DNA from: Dyadobacter diqingensis
GTDB taxonomy: Bacteria > Bacteroidota > Bacteroidia > Cytophagales > Spirosomataceae
Length of the DNA stretch: 64,000 nt
Assembly (NCBI RefSeq): GCF_024220585.1
Contig: NZ_JAMXKF010000007.1
Location: 182,776-246,775 of the forward strand
Direction of reading: 5' to 3'
Below the pieces are notes generated by a model, which saw nothing but the letters and a program-made list of their open reading frames with translations, ran no database searches and was not told where the DNA came from. The position numbers and the translations under genes were made by a program. This document shows positions 8,093 through 16,136 of this stretch, in pieces (the first letter of the stretch is position 1; the number at the start of each line of letters is the position of its first letter).

Positions 8093-10714
8093 ATGTCCAA
8101 ACCACAAGCAGAAATGACCGAAAAGAAAAATGACGTATTGATGCGTAACGGTTTCTGCAAATTTTTTGGAATAGCACTGTTATTTGTTGCTTTCAGCGTA
8201 AATGCACGAGATCATTTTGCTGAAAGAGACACCGTTTACAGAAGAAATCCGGGTGTACTTTCCAAGCAGGGACCTTACCGTCCATCCCGGACTTTAAAAC
8301 ATGATCTTATCCATACCCGTCTGGACGTAGAATTTGACTGGCTCCGTCAGCAAGTCCATGGCTCCGCTGTTATTCAGTTTAAACCGCACTTTTACGCACA
8401 GAATACCATTGAGCTGGACGCAAAGGGATTTGATATCAAAGGAATCTCACAGCTTGATACGCTTCATAACTTCGGAGCCGTTTCTACAAAAGAGCTGACT
8501 AAAAGAACACTTAAAAAACTGGACTATACTTACGACAAACGTAAGATCACCATCAAACTTGGCCGCGAGTACAGCGTAAAGGACACGATTTATGTAAAAA
8601 TAGATTACGTTGCCAAACCGAATGAAATTCCGAGGGACCAGGCAGGCGATAATCCCAACGACAAAGGTTTGTATTTTATCAATGCGGATGGACTCGAAGA
8701 AGGAAAACCCAAGCAAATCTGGACGCAGGGAGAGACAGACGGCAGCTCATGCTGGTTCCCAACGGTTGACGCCCCGAATGTAAAGTTTACGCAGGACATC
8801 TACATCACGGTCGACAGCACTTATAAAACGTTGTCAAACGGTTTGTTAATTTCGCAGGAGCCTGATCAAAGCGGACAGCGTACGGATCACTGGAAACAGT
8901 CAATTCCTCACGCACCTTACCTGACCATGCTTGCCGTGGGTGATTTTGCCATTGCAAAAGATATGATGCCCAATGGCATGGAATTAAGCTATTACGTGGA
9001 ACCGCAATATGGCGTTGATGCACACGCCATTTTCGGACGCACACCTGAAATGATGGCTTTCTTTTCCAATATTTTCGGCGTAGAATATCCGTGGGAGAAA
9101 TATGCTCAGATTGCGGTAAGAGATTTCGTGGCCGGTGCGATGGAAAATACAACGGCGACGGTTCATGAAGAAGGTGTTCAAACAGACTCGCGTTCTATTC
9201 TGGATGGAAATTCAGACGCCGTTATCGCGCACGAACTGGCTCATCACTGGTTTGGGGATTATGTAACAGCGGAAGAATGGGGGCAATTACCCCTTAATGA
9301 GTCTTTTGCCAATTACTCAGAGTACTTATGGAGCGAATATTACATCGGCAAAAATGAAGCAGACTGGCAGAACTTACAGGAGCTGAAACAATATCTGACA
9401 GAAGCGGAAACCAAGCAGGTGCCGATGATCCGTTATTTCTACAAGGATGCTGAAAACATGTTTGACAGCCATTCTTACGCGAAAGGCGGACGGATTCTGC
9501 ATATGCTGAGAAAATATGTTGGTGACGACGCATTTTTCAAGTCGCTGCAATATTATCTGAAAACCCATGCCTTGGGTACCGCCGAAATCAATGATTTACG
9601 GATGTCTTTTGAAAAGGTGACAGGCGAAGATCTGAACTGGTTTTTTGATCAGTGGTTTTTACGCCCCGGACACCCTCTTTTGAAAATCAAACAGGAGTAT
9701 TCTACGGCAACCAACAAGATACAGCTGAAAATAACGCAGGCACAGGATACACTGGCAACGACAGTTTATAGATTACCACTTAAAGTAGATGTGTGGGCAG
9801 GTGGCAAGAAAAGCCGGTACGATGTTATTGTAGATAAGGTAAACCAAACGCTTGAATTTCCATCGGCAAAAAAACCAGATCTGGTGATTTTTGATGCAGA
9901 GTCACAGCTTTTGGCCAGTATCGAGCAGGATAAAGACCGTCCTGAACTGGTTTACCAGTACAACCATGCCGAACAGTTCCTGCCAAAATATGAAGCATTG
10001 GCGGCTTTGGAAGGAAAATTACAGGACTCGACCGTCAGGAATGTGCTCATCAAAGCCATGACTGATCCATTCTGGAAACTACGTCAGATGGCGATATCAA
10101 ACTTTGCTGAATATGACGGTGAAGGTTTTGCTGAAATCGAAAAGATCATTCAAAGCCGCGCCCGCACCGACCGTCATCCGCAGGTAAGAGCAGAGGCCAT
10201 CATAACCCTCGCGTCTTTTGGTGACAATAACAACGATCCGGTTTTCCGTGAAGCTTTGAGCGATAGCTCTTATCAGGTCGTTTCTGTTGCATTGGATAAA
10301 TATCTGGTAGGGCAGCCAGCTGATGCCGGCGATGTTGCGTCCCAATTTGAAAACTCACCAAACGACGCCATCGTTACGTCCGTTGGTAATTATTATGCAG
10401 GATTGGCCCAGCCAGACCGTTACGATTGGTTCCTGGAAAAAATGAAGCGTATGAAACCGAATGAGAAATATAATTTCTTACAGGTTTTTGGAAAATATCT
10501 GATTAAATCGAAGCAGGATGTACAGCGTAAAAGTATTCCGGTACTGGAAGGCATTGCCCGTAACAATCCATCTTATTTTGTTCGTTTCGGAGCTTATCAG
10601 GCATTGGGGCTGCTGACGGACATACAAGGCGTTGCGGCGATCAGAAAGGATATTCGTGCCAAAGAAACAGAGCCGAAATTAAAAGAAATGTACACGCAAT
10701 TTGGCGAGTTTTAG
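8093..10714 (+). CDS. M1 family aminopeptidase, secreted
   Basis: A zinc metallopeptidase of 873 residues that removes N-terminal residues from peptides. GAMEN is at 348-352, the zinc motif H380-E-L-A-H384 is followed by E403 as third ligand (NESFANY), and E381 is the catalytic base. A hydrophobic export signal is at about 20-38 (FFGIALLFVAFSVNA). The ATG at 8141 would give a more compact signal peptide and may be the true start. Beyond residue 620 the protein continues in helical HEAT-like repeats, as in large bacterial M1 enzymes. It stands alone and is closed by a strong hairpin at 10732-10778. Confidence 0.92.
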   Translation: MSKPQAEMTEKKNDVLMRNGFCKFFGIALLFVAFSVNARDHFAERDTVYRRNPGVLSKQGPYRPSRTLKHDLIHTRLDVEFDWLRQQVHGSAVIQFKPHFYAQNTIELDAKGFDIKGISQLDTLHNFGAVSTKELTKRTLKKLDYTYDKRKITIKLGREYSVKDTIYVKIDYVAKPNEIPRDQAGDNPNDKGLYFINADGLEEGKPKQIWTQGETDGSSCWFPTVDAPNVKFTQDIYITVDSTYKTLSNGLLISQEPDQSGQRTDHWKQSIPHAPYLTMLAVGDFAIAKDMMPNGMELSYYVEPQYGVDAHAIFGRTPEMMAFFSNIFGVEYPWEKYAQIAVRDFVAGAMENTTATVHEEGVQTDSRSILDGNSDAVIAHELAHHWFGDYVTAEEWGQLPLNESFANYSEYLWSEYYIGKNEADWQNLQELKQYLTEAETKQVPMIRYFYKDAENMFDSHSYAKGGRILHMLRKYVGDDAFFKSLQYYLKTHALGTAEINDLRMSFEKVTGEDLNWFFDQWFLRPGHPLLKIKQEYSTATNKIQLKITQAQDTLATTVYRLPLKVDVWAGGKKSRYDVIVDKVNQTLEFPSAKKPDLVIFDAESQLLASIEQDKDRPELVYQYNHAEQFLPKYEALAALEGKLQDSTVRNVLIKAMTDPFWKLRQMAISNFAEYDGEGFAEIEKIIQSRARTDRHPQVRAEAIITLASFGDNNNDPVFREALSDSSYQVVSVALDKYLVGQPADAGDVASQFENSPNDAIVTSVGNYYAGLAQPDRYDWFLEKMKRMKPNEKYNFLQVFGKYLIKSKQDVQRKSIPVLEGIARNNPSYFVRFGAYQALGLLTDIQGVAAIRKDIRAKETEPKLKEMYTQFGEF

Positions 10715-10731
10715 AAACCCGCCGGAATGTG

Positions 10732-10778
10732 ATCACAAAAAACGGGAATCAGTCTGACTGATTCCCGTTTTTTGTGAT
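10732..10778. terminator. Bidirectional terminator with perfect 22-bp stem
   Basis: The arms 10732-10753 and 10757-10778 are perfectly complementary (22 bp) around a 3-nt loop, CTG. The stem carries A-runs and T-runs on both sides of a GC-rich core (ACGGGAATCAGT), so it can act in both directions. It separates the rightward M1 peptidase gene from the leftward LacI gene that ends at 10786. Confidence 0.9.
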
Positions 10779-10785
10779 GTGTGAA

Positions 10786-11853
10786 TTACTGCTCCGGATC
10801 GAGATAGTATTCCAGATTTTCCTGGGTAATAATATCCAGCGGCAGAAACTTAATCGGCGGAATTTCTTTTTTGAAAACCAAATGATTGGCCAGCTGATAA
10901 ATCCCCCAGTACCCCTGCCCTAACGGATTTTGATTGATCAGAAAATCAACAAAACCAAGATTGAGGTAATGCAGATTCTGCGGAATTAAATCGTATCCGA
11001 CAAGTTTGATATGGCTCAGCTTATTTTTTTCAAGATACTGGGCAATAGCAAACGCCTTGGAGTTAGTCACGTAAATAGCCCTAAGCTGCTTTTCCCCTGC
11101 CAAAAGCTGATCAAGGTTATGATCAAATGAATCCCCTTCCGAAAAATTCAGTTCAGCTTCGAGCACCTTATATTTATCTGTCAGATTTTTTCTGATAAAA
11201 TAATCCTTAAAACCCTCTTCTTTGGTAATCAAATGCGCCGAGTTCGGCAGATCTTCATCAATATGCAAAACGAGCATGGAACAAGGATCCGGCAGACCGA
11301 AACTTAAAATTTTGGCCGCCAGAAACCCGCTTTGATAAGAATCCTGGCCGATGTAACAAAGTGGATTTACGTTAGAAATCTGCGTATTGAATAATACATA
11401 AGGGATTTTTAACGCTTCCCATTCCTTGAAAAACGGTAATACTTCTTTATAAAAAAGAGGCGCTATTAACAGTCCGTCCGGATGTTCGCGGGTGGCATCC
11501 TTCGCTTTTTCGATAAAGGAATCAACATCATGCGGATCGAAAATAAATCGGGTGATTGAAATCCCGTACTGCCTGAGGTCCTTTTCTGCCTTTGCTATAC
11601 CATGTTCCGGAGATTCCCAATACGGGTCCGTTTTAGGATCAGGAACCAATGCTATAAAACTGTAAGTCCTTTGCGTTTTCAAAGACTGAGCCAAAAAATT
11701 CGGCTCATAATTCATTTCTTTAATAATTTTCAATACTCTTTCACGTACATCTTCCGCCACCCTGCCACGGTTATGCAAAACCCTGTCAACAGTTCCTTTG
11801 GACGTTTCAGCACGCTCAGCAATATCTTTTATTCGAACAATCTTCTTTTTCAC
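10786..11853 (-). CDS. LacI family transcriptional regulator
   Basis: A 355-residue regulator with an N-terminal LacI helix-turn-helix (about 4-50: IKDIAERAETSKGTVDRVL, then a hinge ending NYEPNFLAQSLKT) and a periplasmic-binding-protein-like effector domain (about 65-330) that probably binds a sugar. The 'KGTVDRVLHNRGRV' stretch is the recognition helix plus loop. The regulator stands alone on its strand with a 479-base upstream region that holds two near-palindromic GTGnTCGnACAC sites and a candidate promoter, so autoregulation is likely. No sugar genes are adjacent, and the effector is unknown. Confidence 0.92.
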   Translation of the reverse strand: MKKKIVRIKDIAERAETSKGTVDRVLHNRGRVAEDVRERVLKIIKEMNYEPNFLAQSLKTQRTYSFIALVPDPKTDPYWESPEHGIAKAEKDLRQYGISITRFIFDPHDVDSFIEKAKDATREHPDGLLIAPLFYKEVLPFFKEWEALKIPYVLFNTQISNVNPLCYIGQDSYQSGFLAAKILSFGLPDPCSMLVLHIDEDLPNSAHLITKEEGFKDYFIRKNLTDKYKVLEAELNFSEGDSFDHNLDQLLAGEKQLRAIYVTNSKAFAIAQYLEKNKLSHIKLVGYDLIPQNLHYLNLGFVDFLINQNPLGQGYWGIYQLANHLVFKKEIPPIKFLPLDIITQENLEYYLDPEQ

Positions 11854-12018
11854 TGTGTCAACAATAACGAACGGGAATATACCCGGATTTCATTTGTATA
11901 AAAATAGTACAATTACTATCATCAACCCTGAAAACTTATTTTATGGCCTCCATTTTAGCCAAAACAATAAAATTTCAACACATTATTTAATATTTCTTAG
12001 AAATTAGGAAAATGTGCA

Positions 12019-12036
12019 TTAGATTTACAAATCTAA
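12019..12036. repeat. 18-bp inverted repeat upstream of LacI gene
   Basis: TTAGATTT-AC-AAATCTAA is a perfect 8-bp inverted repeat with a 2-base centre. It lies 166 bases upstream of the LacI start codon, between the LacI-type boxes and the gene. It could be an operator or an RNA hairpin in the leader; there is no further evidence. Confidence 0.4.
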
Positions 12037-12059
12037 CCAGTAAATGACAAAAATATCAT

Positions 12060-12071
12060 GTGTTCGTACAC
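12060..12071. promoter_or_regulatory. LacI-type operator-like site 1
   Basis: GTGTTCGTACAC is one base away from the perfect palindrome GTGTTCGAACAC and has the central CG typical of LacI-family operators. Together with flanking bases it also forms ATGTGT-TCGT-ACACAT. Its centre is 31 bp from that of site 2, about three helical turns. Confidence 0.6.
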
Positions 12072-12090
12072 ATTACAAAAAAATTGCTGC

Positions 12091-12102
12091 GTGCTCGAAC
12101 AC
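12091..12102. promoter_or_regulatory. LacI-type operator-like site 2
   Basis: GTGCTCGAACAC is also one base from GTGTTCGAACAC, with the mismatch at a different position from site 1. It lies just downstream of the leftward candidate promoter (12110-12139), a good position for autorepression of the LacI gene. Confidence 0.6.
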
Positions 12103-12109
12103 TTTTCTT

Positions 12110-12139
12110 TAAAATTACTTGCTTCGTAACAGATTACAA
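12110..12139 (-). promoter_or_regulatory. Candidate leftward promoter of LacI gene
   Basis: On the minus strand, TTG (12139-12137), 19 nt, then TAATTTTA (12117-12110), which matches TAnnTTTG at all but the last base. It is created by the same inverted repeat (arms 12111-12121 and 12137-12147) that makes the rightward promoter. Transcription would cross both operator-like sites and give a leader of about 250 nt. Confidence 0.45.
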
Positions 12140-12148
12140 GTAATTTTG
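12119..12148 (+). promoter_or_regulatory. Consensus Bacteroidota promoter, rightward
   Basis: TTG at 12119-12121, exactly 19 nt, then TAATTTTG at 12141-12148: a full match to the TTG-N19-TAnnTTTG consensus of the primary sigma factor in this phylum. No protein gene of normal size follows on this strand; a terminator follows at 12285-12315. Confidence 0.7.
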
Positions 12149-12191
12149 CATTAAATAAAAATGTGAAAAGAAAATTCGTTGAATTAAAACA

Positions 12192-12242
12192 ATGACCGTT
12201 GTTTCAATTACGCACATTCCAATCGCATTATATTATTCCTAA
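12192..12242 (+). CDS. Possible 16-residue peptide within the predicted small RNA
   Basis: ATG to TAA encodes MTVVSITHIPIALYYS after an A-rich leader (AATTAAAACA), the usual initiation context in this phylum. It is too short to judge by composition and could be chance. It is listed only because it lies within a promoter-terminator unit with no other content. Confidence 0.2.
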   Translation: MTVVSITHIPIALYYS

Positions 12243-12284
12243 ACCCTTATAAGATTACCTACTAGTTCTAAACTCTTAGACCTG

Positions 12285-12315
12285 ACGTGCAGAATCAAAC
12301 TCTGCACGTTTTTTT
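12285..12315 (+). terminator. Intrinsic terminator of predicted small RNA
   Basis: The stem ACGTGCAGA (12285-12293) / TCTGCACGT (12301-12309) has a 7-nt loop and is followed by seven Ts on the plus strand. The minus side has no T-run after the stem, so it serves rightward transcription. It lies 18 bases from the end of the leftward flavoreductase gene. Confidence 0.8.
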
Positions 12316-12332
12316 GGCTAAATACCAACCTG

Positions 12333-13388
12333 TTATTTAATTTCGATCGTCACCTGATCATCCTCCGGATAAGCGGTGCAGGTTAGTATCCAACCCTGTG
12401 CCAGATCTCCGTCTGTAAGTACATCGTTAATTGTCATATATACACTTCCGGTCGTACAAATACCGGCGCAAGTAGCACAGCTTCCGCCCTTGCAGCTATA
12501 AGGTAAATGAATACCCGCGTCGAGTGCCGCCTGAAGAATTGTTTTATCTTCAGGCACATACAAGTTGTAATTTTTATTTTTAAAAATCAGGCTGATGTAA
12601 TGCGGCAGCTCAACCCGGGTTATGGGCGGCGGATTACAGATGACAAAGTTTTCCCGGCGTATCTTATCTTTTCCAAAACCCATGTAATGGAGCGTGATTT
12701 CGGCAGAGCGCATCAGTTCAAAAGGCCCGCAAATGAAAAACCGTGCATTTTCAGGTCCATAGGAAAGCGACCTGCTGATCATCTGTTCCAGCCGTGTATT
12801 ATTGATCCGGCCCCGTATGCCATTCCAGTGATCGGATGGTTGGCTGTGAATGTGAATTACCCGAAGCCTTTCCGGAAAAAGTTTTTCCCAGATCGCGATC
12901 TGCTCCATAAAAAGTGTGCTGCTCTCATTTCTGTTAGCATACAGCAGCGTGACTTTATCGTCAGGCTCAGACGAAAGCACGTGTTTCAAAATCGAGAACA
13001 ACGGTGTTATGCCGCTCCCCGCTCCTATCAGCACAATATCCCTGGGCTCTCCCGATGATTTTTCCAGCGTAAAACGACCGGCAGGAGGCAACGCAGTGAA
13101 AATATCTCCCTCATGCACAAAGTCGATCCAGAAGCGGGATATCTCTCCGTTAGGGATACGCTTGACAGTTATGGAAGGATACGCATCAACATCCGGCGCA
13201 GAACTCATCGAATAGGAACGTCGCACTTCATGCCCGTGCATATCAATCAGAAAAGTAAGAAACTGACCCGCCTGGTAATCGAGTTTTCCGCCATCGGTTT
13301 TCTCGAAAACAAAAGTCCTGATATCGTAGCTTTCAACAATGATGTGCCGCACACGAAGCAATATGGTGGCATCTGTTATTGGTTCCAT
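12333..13388 (-). CDS. Ferredoxin-NADP reductase-like flavoprotein with C-terminal [2Fe-2S] domain
   Basis: A 351-residue electron-transfer protein of the PaaE/Hcr type. It has an FAD-binding barrel with RRSYSMSS (56-63), an NAD(P)-binding domain with GAGSGITP (122-129), and a plant-type ferredoxin domain with C299-x4-C304-x2-C307-x29-C337. Such proteins pass electrons from NAD(P)H to oxygenases, desaturases or hydroxylamine reductase. Its ATG lies inside the end of the upstream gene (13-base overlap), so it is translationally coupled to the DxDD protein, its likely partner. No paa or hcp genes are nearby. Confidence 0.9.
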   Translation of the reverse strand: MEPITDATILLRVRHIIVESYDIRTFVFEKTDGGKLDYQAGQFLTFLIDMHGHEVRRSYSMSSAPDVDAYPSITVKRIPNGEISRFWIDFVHEGDIFTALPPAGRFTLEKSSGEPRDIVLIGAGSGITPLFSILKHVLSSEPDDKVTLLYANRNESSTLFMEQIAIWEKLFPERLRVIHIHSQPSDHWNGIRGRINNTRLEQMISRSLSYGPENARFFICGPFELMRSAEITLHYMGFGKDKIRRENFVICNPPPITRVELPHYISLIFKNKNYNLYVPEDKTILQAALDAGIHLPYSCKGGSCATCAGICTTGSVYMTINDVLTDGDLAQGWILTCTAYPEDDQVTIEIK

Positions 13389-14449
13389 AAAGTTTCATAT
13401 TCCGCCAGTAAAGTCCAGTTATGCGCCTCACAAAGCCAGTGCATATGAAAAATCGGGCTGCTGGAAATCTTGTAAAGTAATTTGTTTTCATAGGCCGTCA
13501 TCAGGCCTGCTATGAAAAAGTAAAAATTTTTAAAGTCTTTTTCTGTAAAGCTTTCAACCGGAATACGCTCCGGCCGCAAACCAAACCGCATCAGAGAAGT
13601 TGACAGGATAACCCTGTCCATCGGACTTTCCGTTTTCTCTAACAACATTGTGGTATCCTCAATAAGTTTTTGTTTGACAGGCTGCAACTGCGAAGGGTCG
13701 AACGCAGCTATAAGCCGGCTTACATGATAAATAATCAGCGGTGTCCGCGGATATTGGTGCGCGCACCGGAACGGAACCGTAAGATAGCGATCAGTTTCAA
13801 TCACGGATATGATATAAGCCAGACTATCTTCATCATGCTTATTTAAGGGCAAATTGTTTTTAAAGACAAAATAAAGCAGGTTACTCAGCACACAAACATC
13901 AAATTCGATATACATATTCTTCCCAAACCAGGTAGAATAAGCACTGAGCCGCTGATATTCCGGATAGGTATTTCGAATCCACTGTTTTGTTCCGTTGGCG
14001 TGTAAAGCAAGTTTCTCTTTAAGCCATAACACCTGTTCTTTTTCCGGATTTGTCGTGAGATATGCGAAAGCAGTATCATCCACATCATCCGGAATACGAA
14101 AATGCTCAAAATGCCGAAAAATATGCCCGTTTGGAAAATGTTTTGAAGGTTTCGTTTTCCAGAAATTATAGGTTTTTAAACCATCCTTATTCTGAAAATC
14201 CGGATAATTTTGGACAACGCGGGACACAATTCCCTTGATTTTCTGCTGAGAAACTGTATCAGTCTGCTCAAAAATAGATTGTAAAGTAAAGCTGATAATA
14301 GCTGAAAAGAACATTGTTGTATCCGGCCGGTTATAACCGATCAGGCCATTATCCCGATAAGCCGGGAAAATTCCTTCCGGAAAATACCGGTCTCCTCTTG
14401 ACTGAAGATTTTCAATTTTAGCAATAAAATGCTGTAAAGTGTCTTTCAT
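13376..14449 (-). CDS. Uncharacterised protein with terpene-cyclase-like DxDDTA motif
   Basis: A 357-residue soluble, helical protein read from the ATG at 14447-14449; a TTG start six codons upstream is less likely. I do not recognise a named family with certainty. It contains IPDDVDDTAF, with D122-V-D124-D125-T-A. This equals the DxDDTA signature whose middle Asp protonates the substrate in squalene-hopene and other class II terpene cyclases. The protein is only about half the length of a hopene cyclase and shows no clear QW repeats, so the match may be coincidental or mark a shortened toroid. It is coupled by overlap to the flavoreductase gene downstream. Confidence 0.7.
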   Translation of the reverse strand: MKDTLQHFIAKIENLQSRGDRYFPEGIFPAYRDNGLIGYNRPDTTMFFSAIISFTLQSIFEQTDTVSQQKIKGIVSRVVQNYPDFQNKDGLKTYNFWKTKPSKHFPNGHIFRHFEHFRIPDDVDDTAFAYLTTNPEKEQVLWLKEKLALHANGTKQWIRNTYPEYQRLSAYSTWFGKNMYIEFDVCVLSNLLYFVFKNNLPLNKHDEDSLAYIISVIETDRYLTVPFRCAHQYPRTPLIIYHVSRLIAAFDPSQLQPVKQKLIEDTTMLLEKTESPMDRVILSTSLMRFGLRPERIPVESFTEKDFKNFYFFIAGLMTAYENKLLYKISSSPIFHMHWLCEAHNWTLLAEYETLWNQ

Positions 14450-14504
14450 GAACCGGAAAGCTAGCAAATTGTCGTAAAAAAAGAAAACCCCGCCTGTTGA
14501 GGCA

Positions 14505-14657
14505 AGGGTTTCTTTGGGGCTTTCGGCCGTCAGCCAAAAACTATATCATTGGTATTCATGGCTGAAGCCGACTGCTGACCATCGACAATTAAAGATCATC
14601 GATATCTCCCGCCGAAAGGCGACTACCGAAAGCCGACTGCTGACAGCCGAAAGCCAA
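14505..14657. repeat. GGCTTTCGGC/CTGTCAG-type inverted repeat next to nfu stop codon
   Basis: The left part (14505-14531) reads TTTGGGGCTTTCGGCCGTCAG and the right part (14636-14657) is its near-complement, CTGACAGCCGAAAGCCAAAA. Between them are further copies of GCCGACTGCTGAC and CCGAAAG. The right end stands three bases from the stop codon of the Nfu gene (14660). It belongs with similar GC-rich segments at 40126-40224 and 55370-55531. Confidence 0.65.
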
Positions 14658-14659
14658 AA

Positions 14660-15265
14660 TTAAACTCCTTCGGCAACTACTTCTTTTACGTCAGGGACCA
14701 TCCGGGTCAATAAGTTTTCGATCCCGGCTTTCAATGTCAGCGTAGATGACGGGCATCCGCTGCATGAGCCCTGAAGCAATACCTTAACCGTTCCTGTATC
14801 TTCATTAAACGAGTGGAAATTAATAGCTCCACCATCCGATTCAACTGCCGGACGCACGTACTGATCAAGTGCTGCTTTTATTTTTTGAACCGTATCCGAA
14901 TCTCTCGAATCAACGATCAGCGTATTTTTCTCAATTGTTTTTTCAAAAAATACGGGTTGACTTTCCTCAAAATAGATTTTAATGAACTGCTTGGTATCTC
15001 GCAAAACTTCTTCCCAGGCAATATCATCATCTTTTGAAATGGTTATGAAATTGCTGGCTATAAAAACTCTTTTCACATGAGGAAACTGAAAGAGATCTCC
15101 CGCCAGAGGAGAGCCGCTTCCTTCTTCCAAAGCCGATTCCAGAGAAGGATAATCAAATGAAAGTCCTTCCGGAACCAATTCGAAATTCAAGACGAATTTC
15201 ATCGAATTCGGATTTGGACTTAATTCTGTATATACAAATACGGGACGTTTTAACATGGTATTCAA
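14660..15265 (-). CDS. Nfu-type Fe-S cluster carrier protein
   Basis: A 201-residue NifU-like protein that carries and delivers Fe-S clusters to apo-proteins. The N-terminal Nfu_N domain begins TELSPNPNSMKFVLN (about 13-27), and the C-terminal NifU domain holds the cluster-binding C168-S-G-C171 with the usual PSSTLTLKAGIE following. The domain order and length fit the Nfu/NfuA class of Bacteroidota. It is a single gene; the ribosomal protein pair upstream ends in its own terminator at 15353-15380. Confidence 0.93.
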   Translation of the reverse strand: MNTMLKRPVFVYTELSPNPNSMKFVLNFELVPEGLSFDYPSLESALEEGSGSPLAGDLFQFPHVKRVFIASNFITISKDDDIAWEEVLRDTKQFIKIYFEESQPVFFEKTIEKNTLIVDSRDSDTVQKIKAALDQYVRPAVESDGGAINFHSFNEDTGTVKVLLQGSCSGCPSSTLTLKAGIENLLTRMVPDVKEVVAEGV

Positions 15266-15323
15266 TAATATCTGGTATAGGACAATTCTTACGATCCTTG
15301 CTTAGAACACTCGTTTTTCTATT

Positions 15324-15337
15324 TTGGTTTAAACCAA
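15324..15337. repeat. 14-bp perfect palindrome between rpmA terminator and nfu
   Basis: TTGGTTTAAACCAA lies about 60 bases upstream of the Nfu start codon. Its position and symmetry would suit an operator of the Nfu gene, but nothing else in the window repeats it. Confidence 0.35.
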
Positions 15338-15352
15338 TCCAAATAAAAACGA

Positions 15353-15380
15353 AAACCCGCTGAATAAATCCAGCGGGTTT
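15353..15380 (-). terminator. Terminator of rplU-rpmA
   Basis: The stem AAACCCGCTG / CAGCGGGTTT (10 bp, loop of 8) reads leftward into TTTTCGTTTTTATTT. It lies 35 bases after the rpmA stop. Confidence 0.8.
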
Positions 15381-15414
15381 CTAAAATCTTACGGATTAAC
15401 CGAAAATCTTTGGA

Positions 15415-15699
15415 CTATGCCTCAGCAGCAACTTCAACTGCAGCAGCGATAGGTTCGATGTGAACGAAAGATTTGTTAAGACGTGTTTTACGGAAAACAA
15501 CGTGTCCTTCAACCAAAGCAAACAAAGTATGGTCACGACCAATACCTACGTTATTGCCTGGGTTGTGTTTCGTTCCGCGCTGACGAACAAGAATATTTCC
15601 TGCTTTCGCGTGCTGACCGCCGAACAATTTAACACCAAGACGCTTGCTTTCTGATTCACGTCCGTTCCTAGAGCTACCTACACCTTTCTTATGTGCCAT
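15415..15699 (-). CDS. rpmA: 50S ribosomal protein L27
   Basis: Ribosomal protein L27, 94 residues, starting [20 protein letters not shown] with the typical [21 protein letters not shown] and [10 protein letters not shown] blocks. L27 reaches towards the peptidyl-transferase centre. There is no cleavable N-terminal extension of the Firmicutes type. It has a short alanine-rich tail ([10 protein letters not shown]). It lies 85 bases downstream of rplU, with which it is almost always paired. Confidence 0.98.
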   Translation of the reverse strand: MAHKKGVGSSRNGRESESKRLGVKLFGGQHAKAGNILVRQRGTKHNPGNNVGIGRDHTLFALVEGHVVFRKTRLNKSFVHIEPIAAAVEVAAEA

Positions 15700-15784
15700 G
15701 ATATCTTACTTTTTTGTTTTTTCGATGATTGTGAATAAGCCGAAGTTCATTAAAACCACAGCCGCAGCGGAATACCGCCTTTAA

Positions 15785-16096
15785 TTAAGCTACGATTTCG
15801 TCAATGCTGATCTTCGTCAAATACTGACGGTGACCATTCTTAACTTTGTAACCCTTACGTCTCTTCTTTTTGAAGACGATCACTTTTTCACCTTTAAGGT
15901 GTTCAAGCACCGTAACTTTTACAGAAGCGCCTGCTACTGTAGGAACACCTACTTGTACTGTGCCTTCGTTATCAACGAGTAGGACTTTGTCAAACACAAG
16001 AGCAGCGTTCACGTCACCTTCAAGCCTATGCGTGAAGATTTCGCGACCCTTTTCAACTTTAAATTGCTGACCTGCGATTTCTACGATTGCGTACAT
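15785..16096 (-). CDS. rplU: 50S ribosomal protein L21
   Basis: Ribosomal protein L21, 103 residues, starting [17 protein letters not shown] and ending with [20 protein letters not shown], both diagnostic. L21 binds 23S rRNA. It is the first gene of the rplU-rpmA pair, under the candidate promoter at 16137-16167. Confidence 0.98.
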   Translation of the reverse strand: MYAIVEIAGQQFKVEKGREIFTHRLEGDVNAALVFDKVLLVDNEGTVQVGVPTVAGASVKVTVLEHLKGEKVIVFKKKRRKGYKVKNGHRQYLTKISIDEIVA

Positions 16097-16136
16097 GATA
16101 ATAATTTATGATAAACTGATATTCAAAAACGAGGTG

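Larger units (their letters stand above)
12154..12315 (+). ncRNA. Predicted small RNA of about 160 nt
   Basis: The stretch is bounded by a full-consensus promoter (12119-12148) and a rightward-only intrinsic terminator (12285-12315). The flanking genes are both on the other strand, so the terminator has no other obvious purpose. Inside, 12185-12212 can fold as AATTAAAACAA / TTGTTTCAATT with one mismatch. A 16-codon open frame (12192-12242) lies in this segment, so it might be a tiny mRNA instead. The start is estimated from the promoter, and I recognise no known RNA family. Confidence 0.5.

Noticed and set aside
12333-13388. Phenylacetate degradation (paa) gene assignment
   Set aside because: The domain order matches PaaE-type reductases, but no other paa gene is nearby, so the specific pathway is not claimed.
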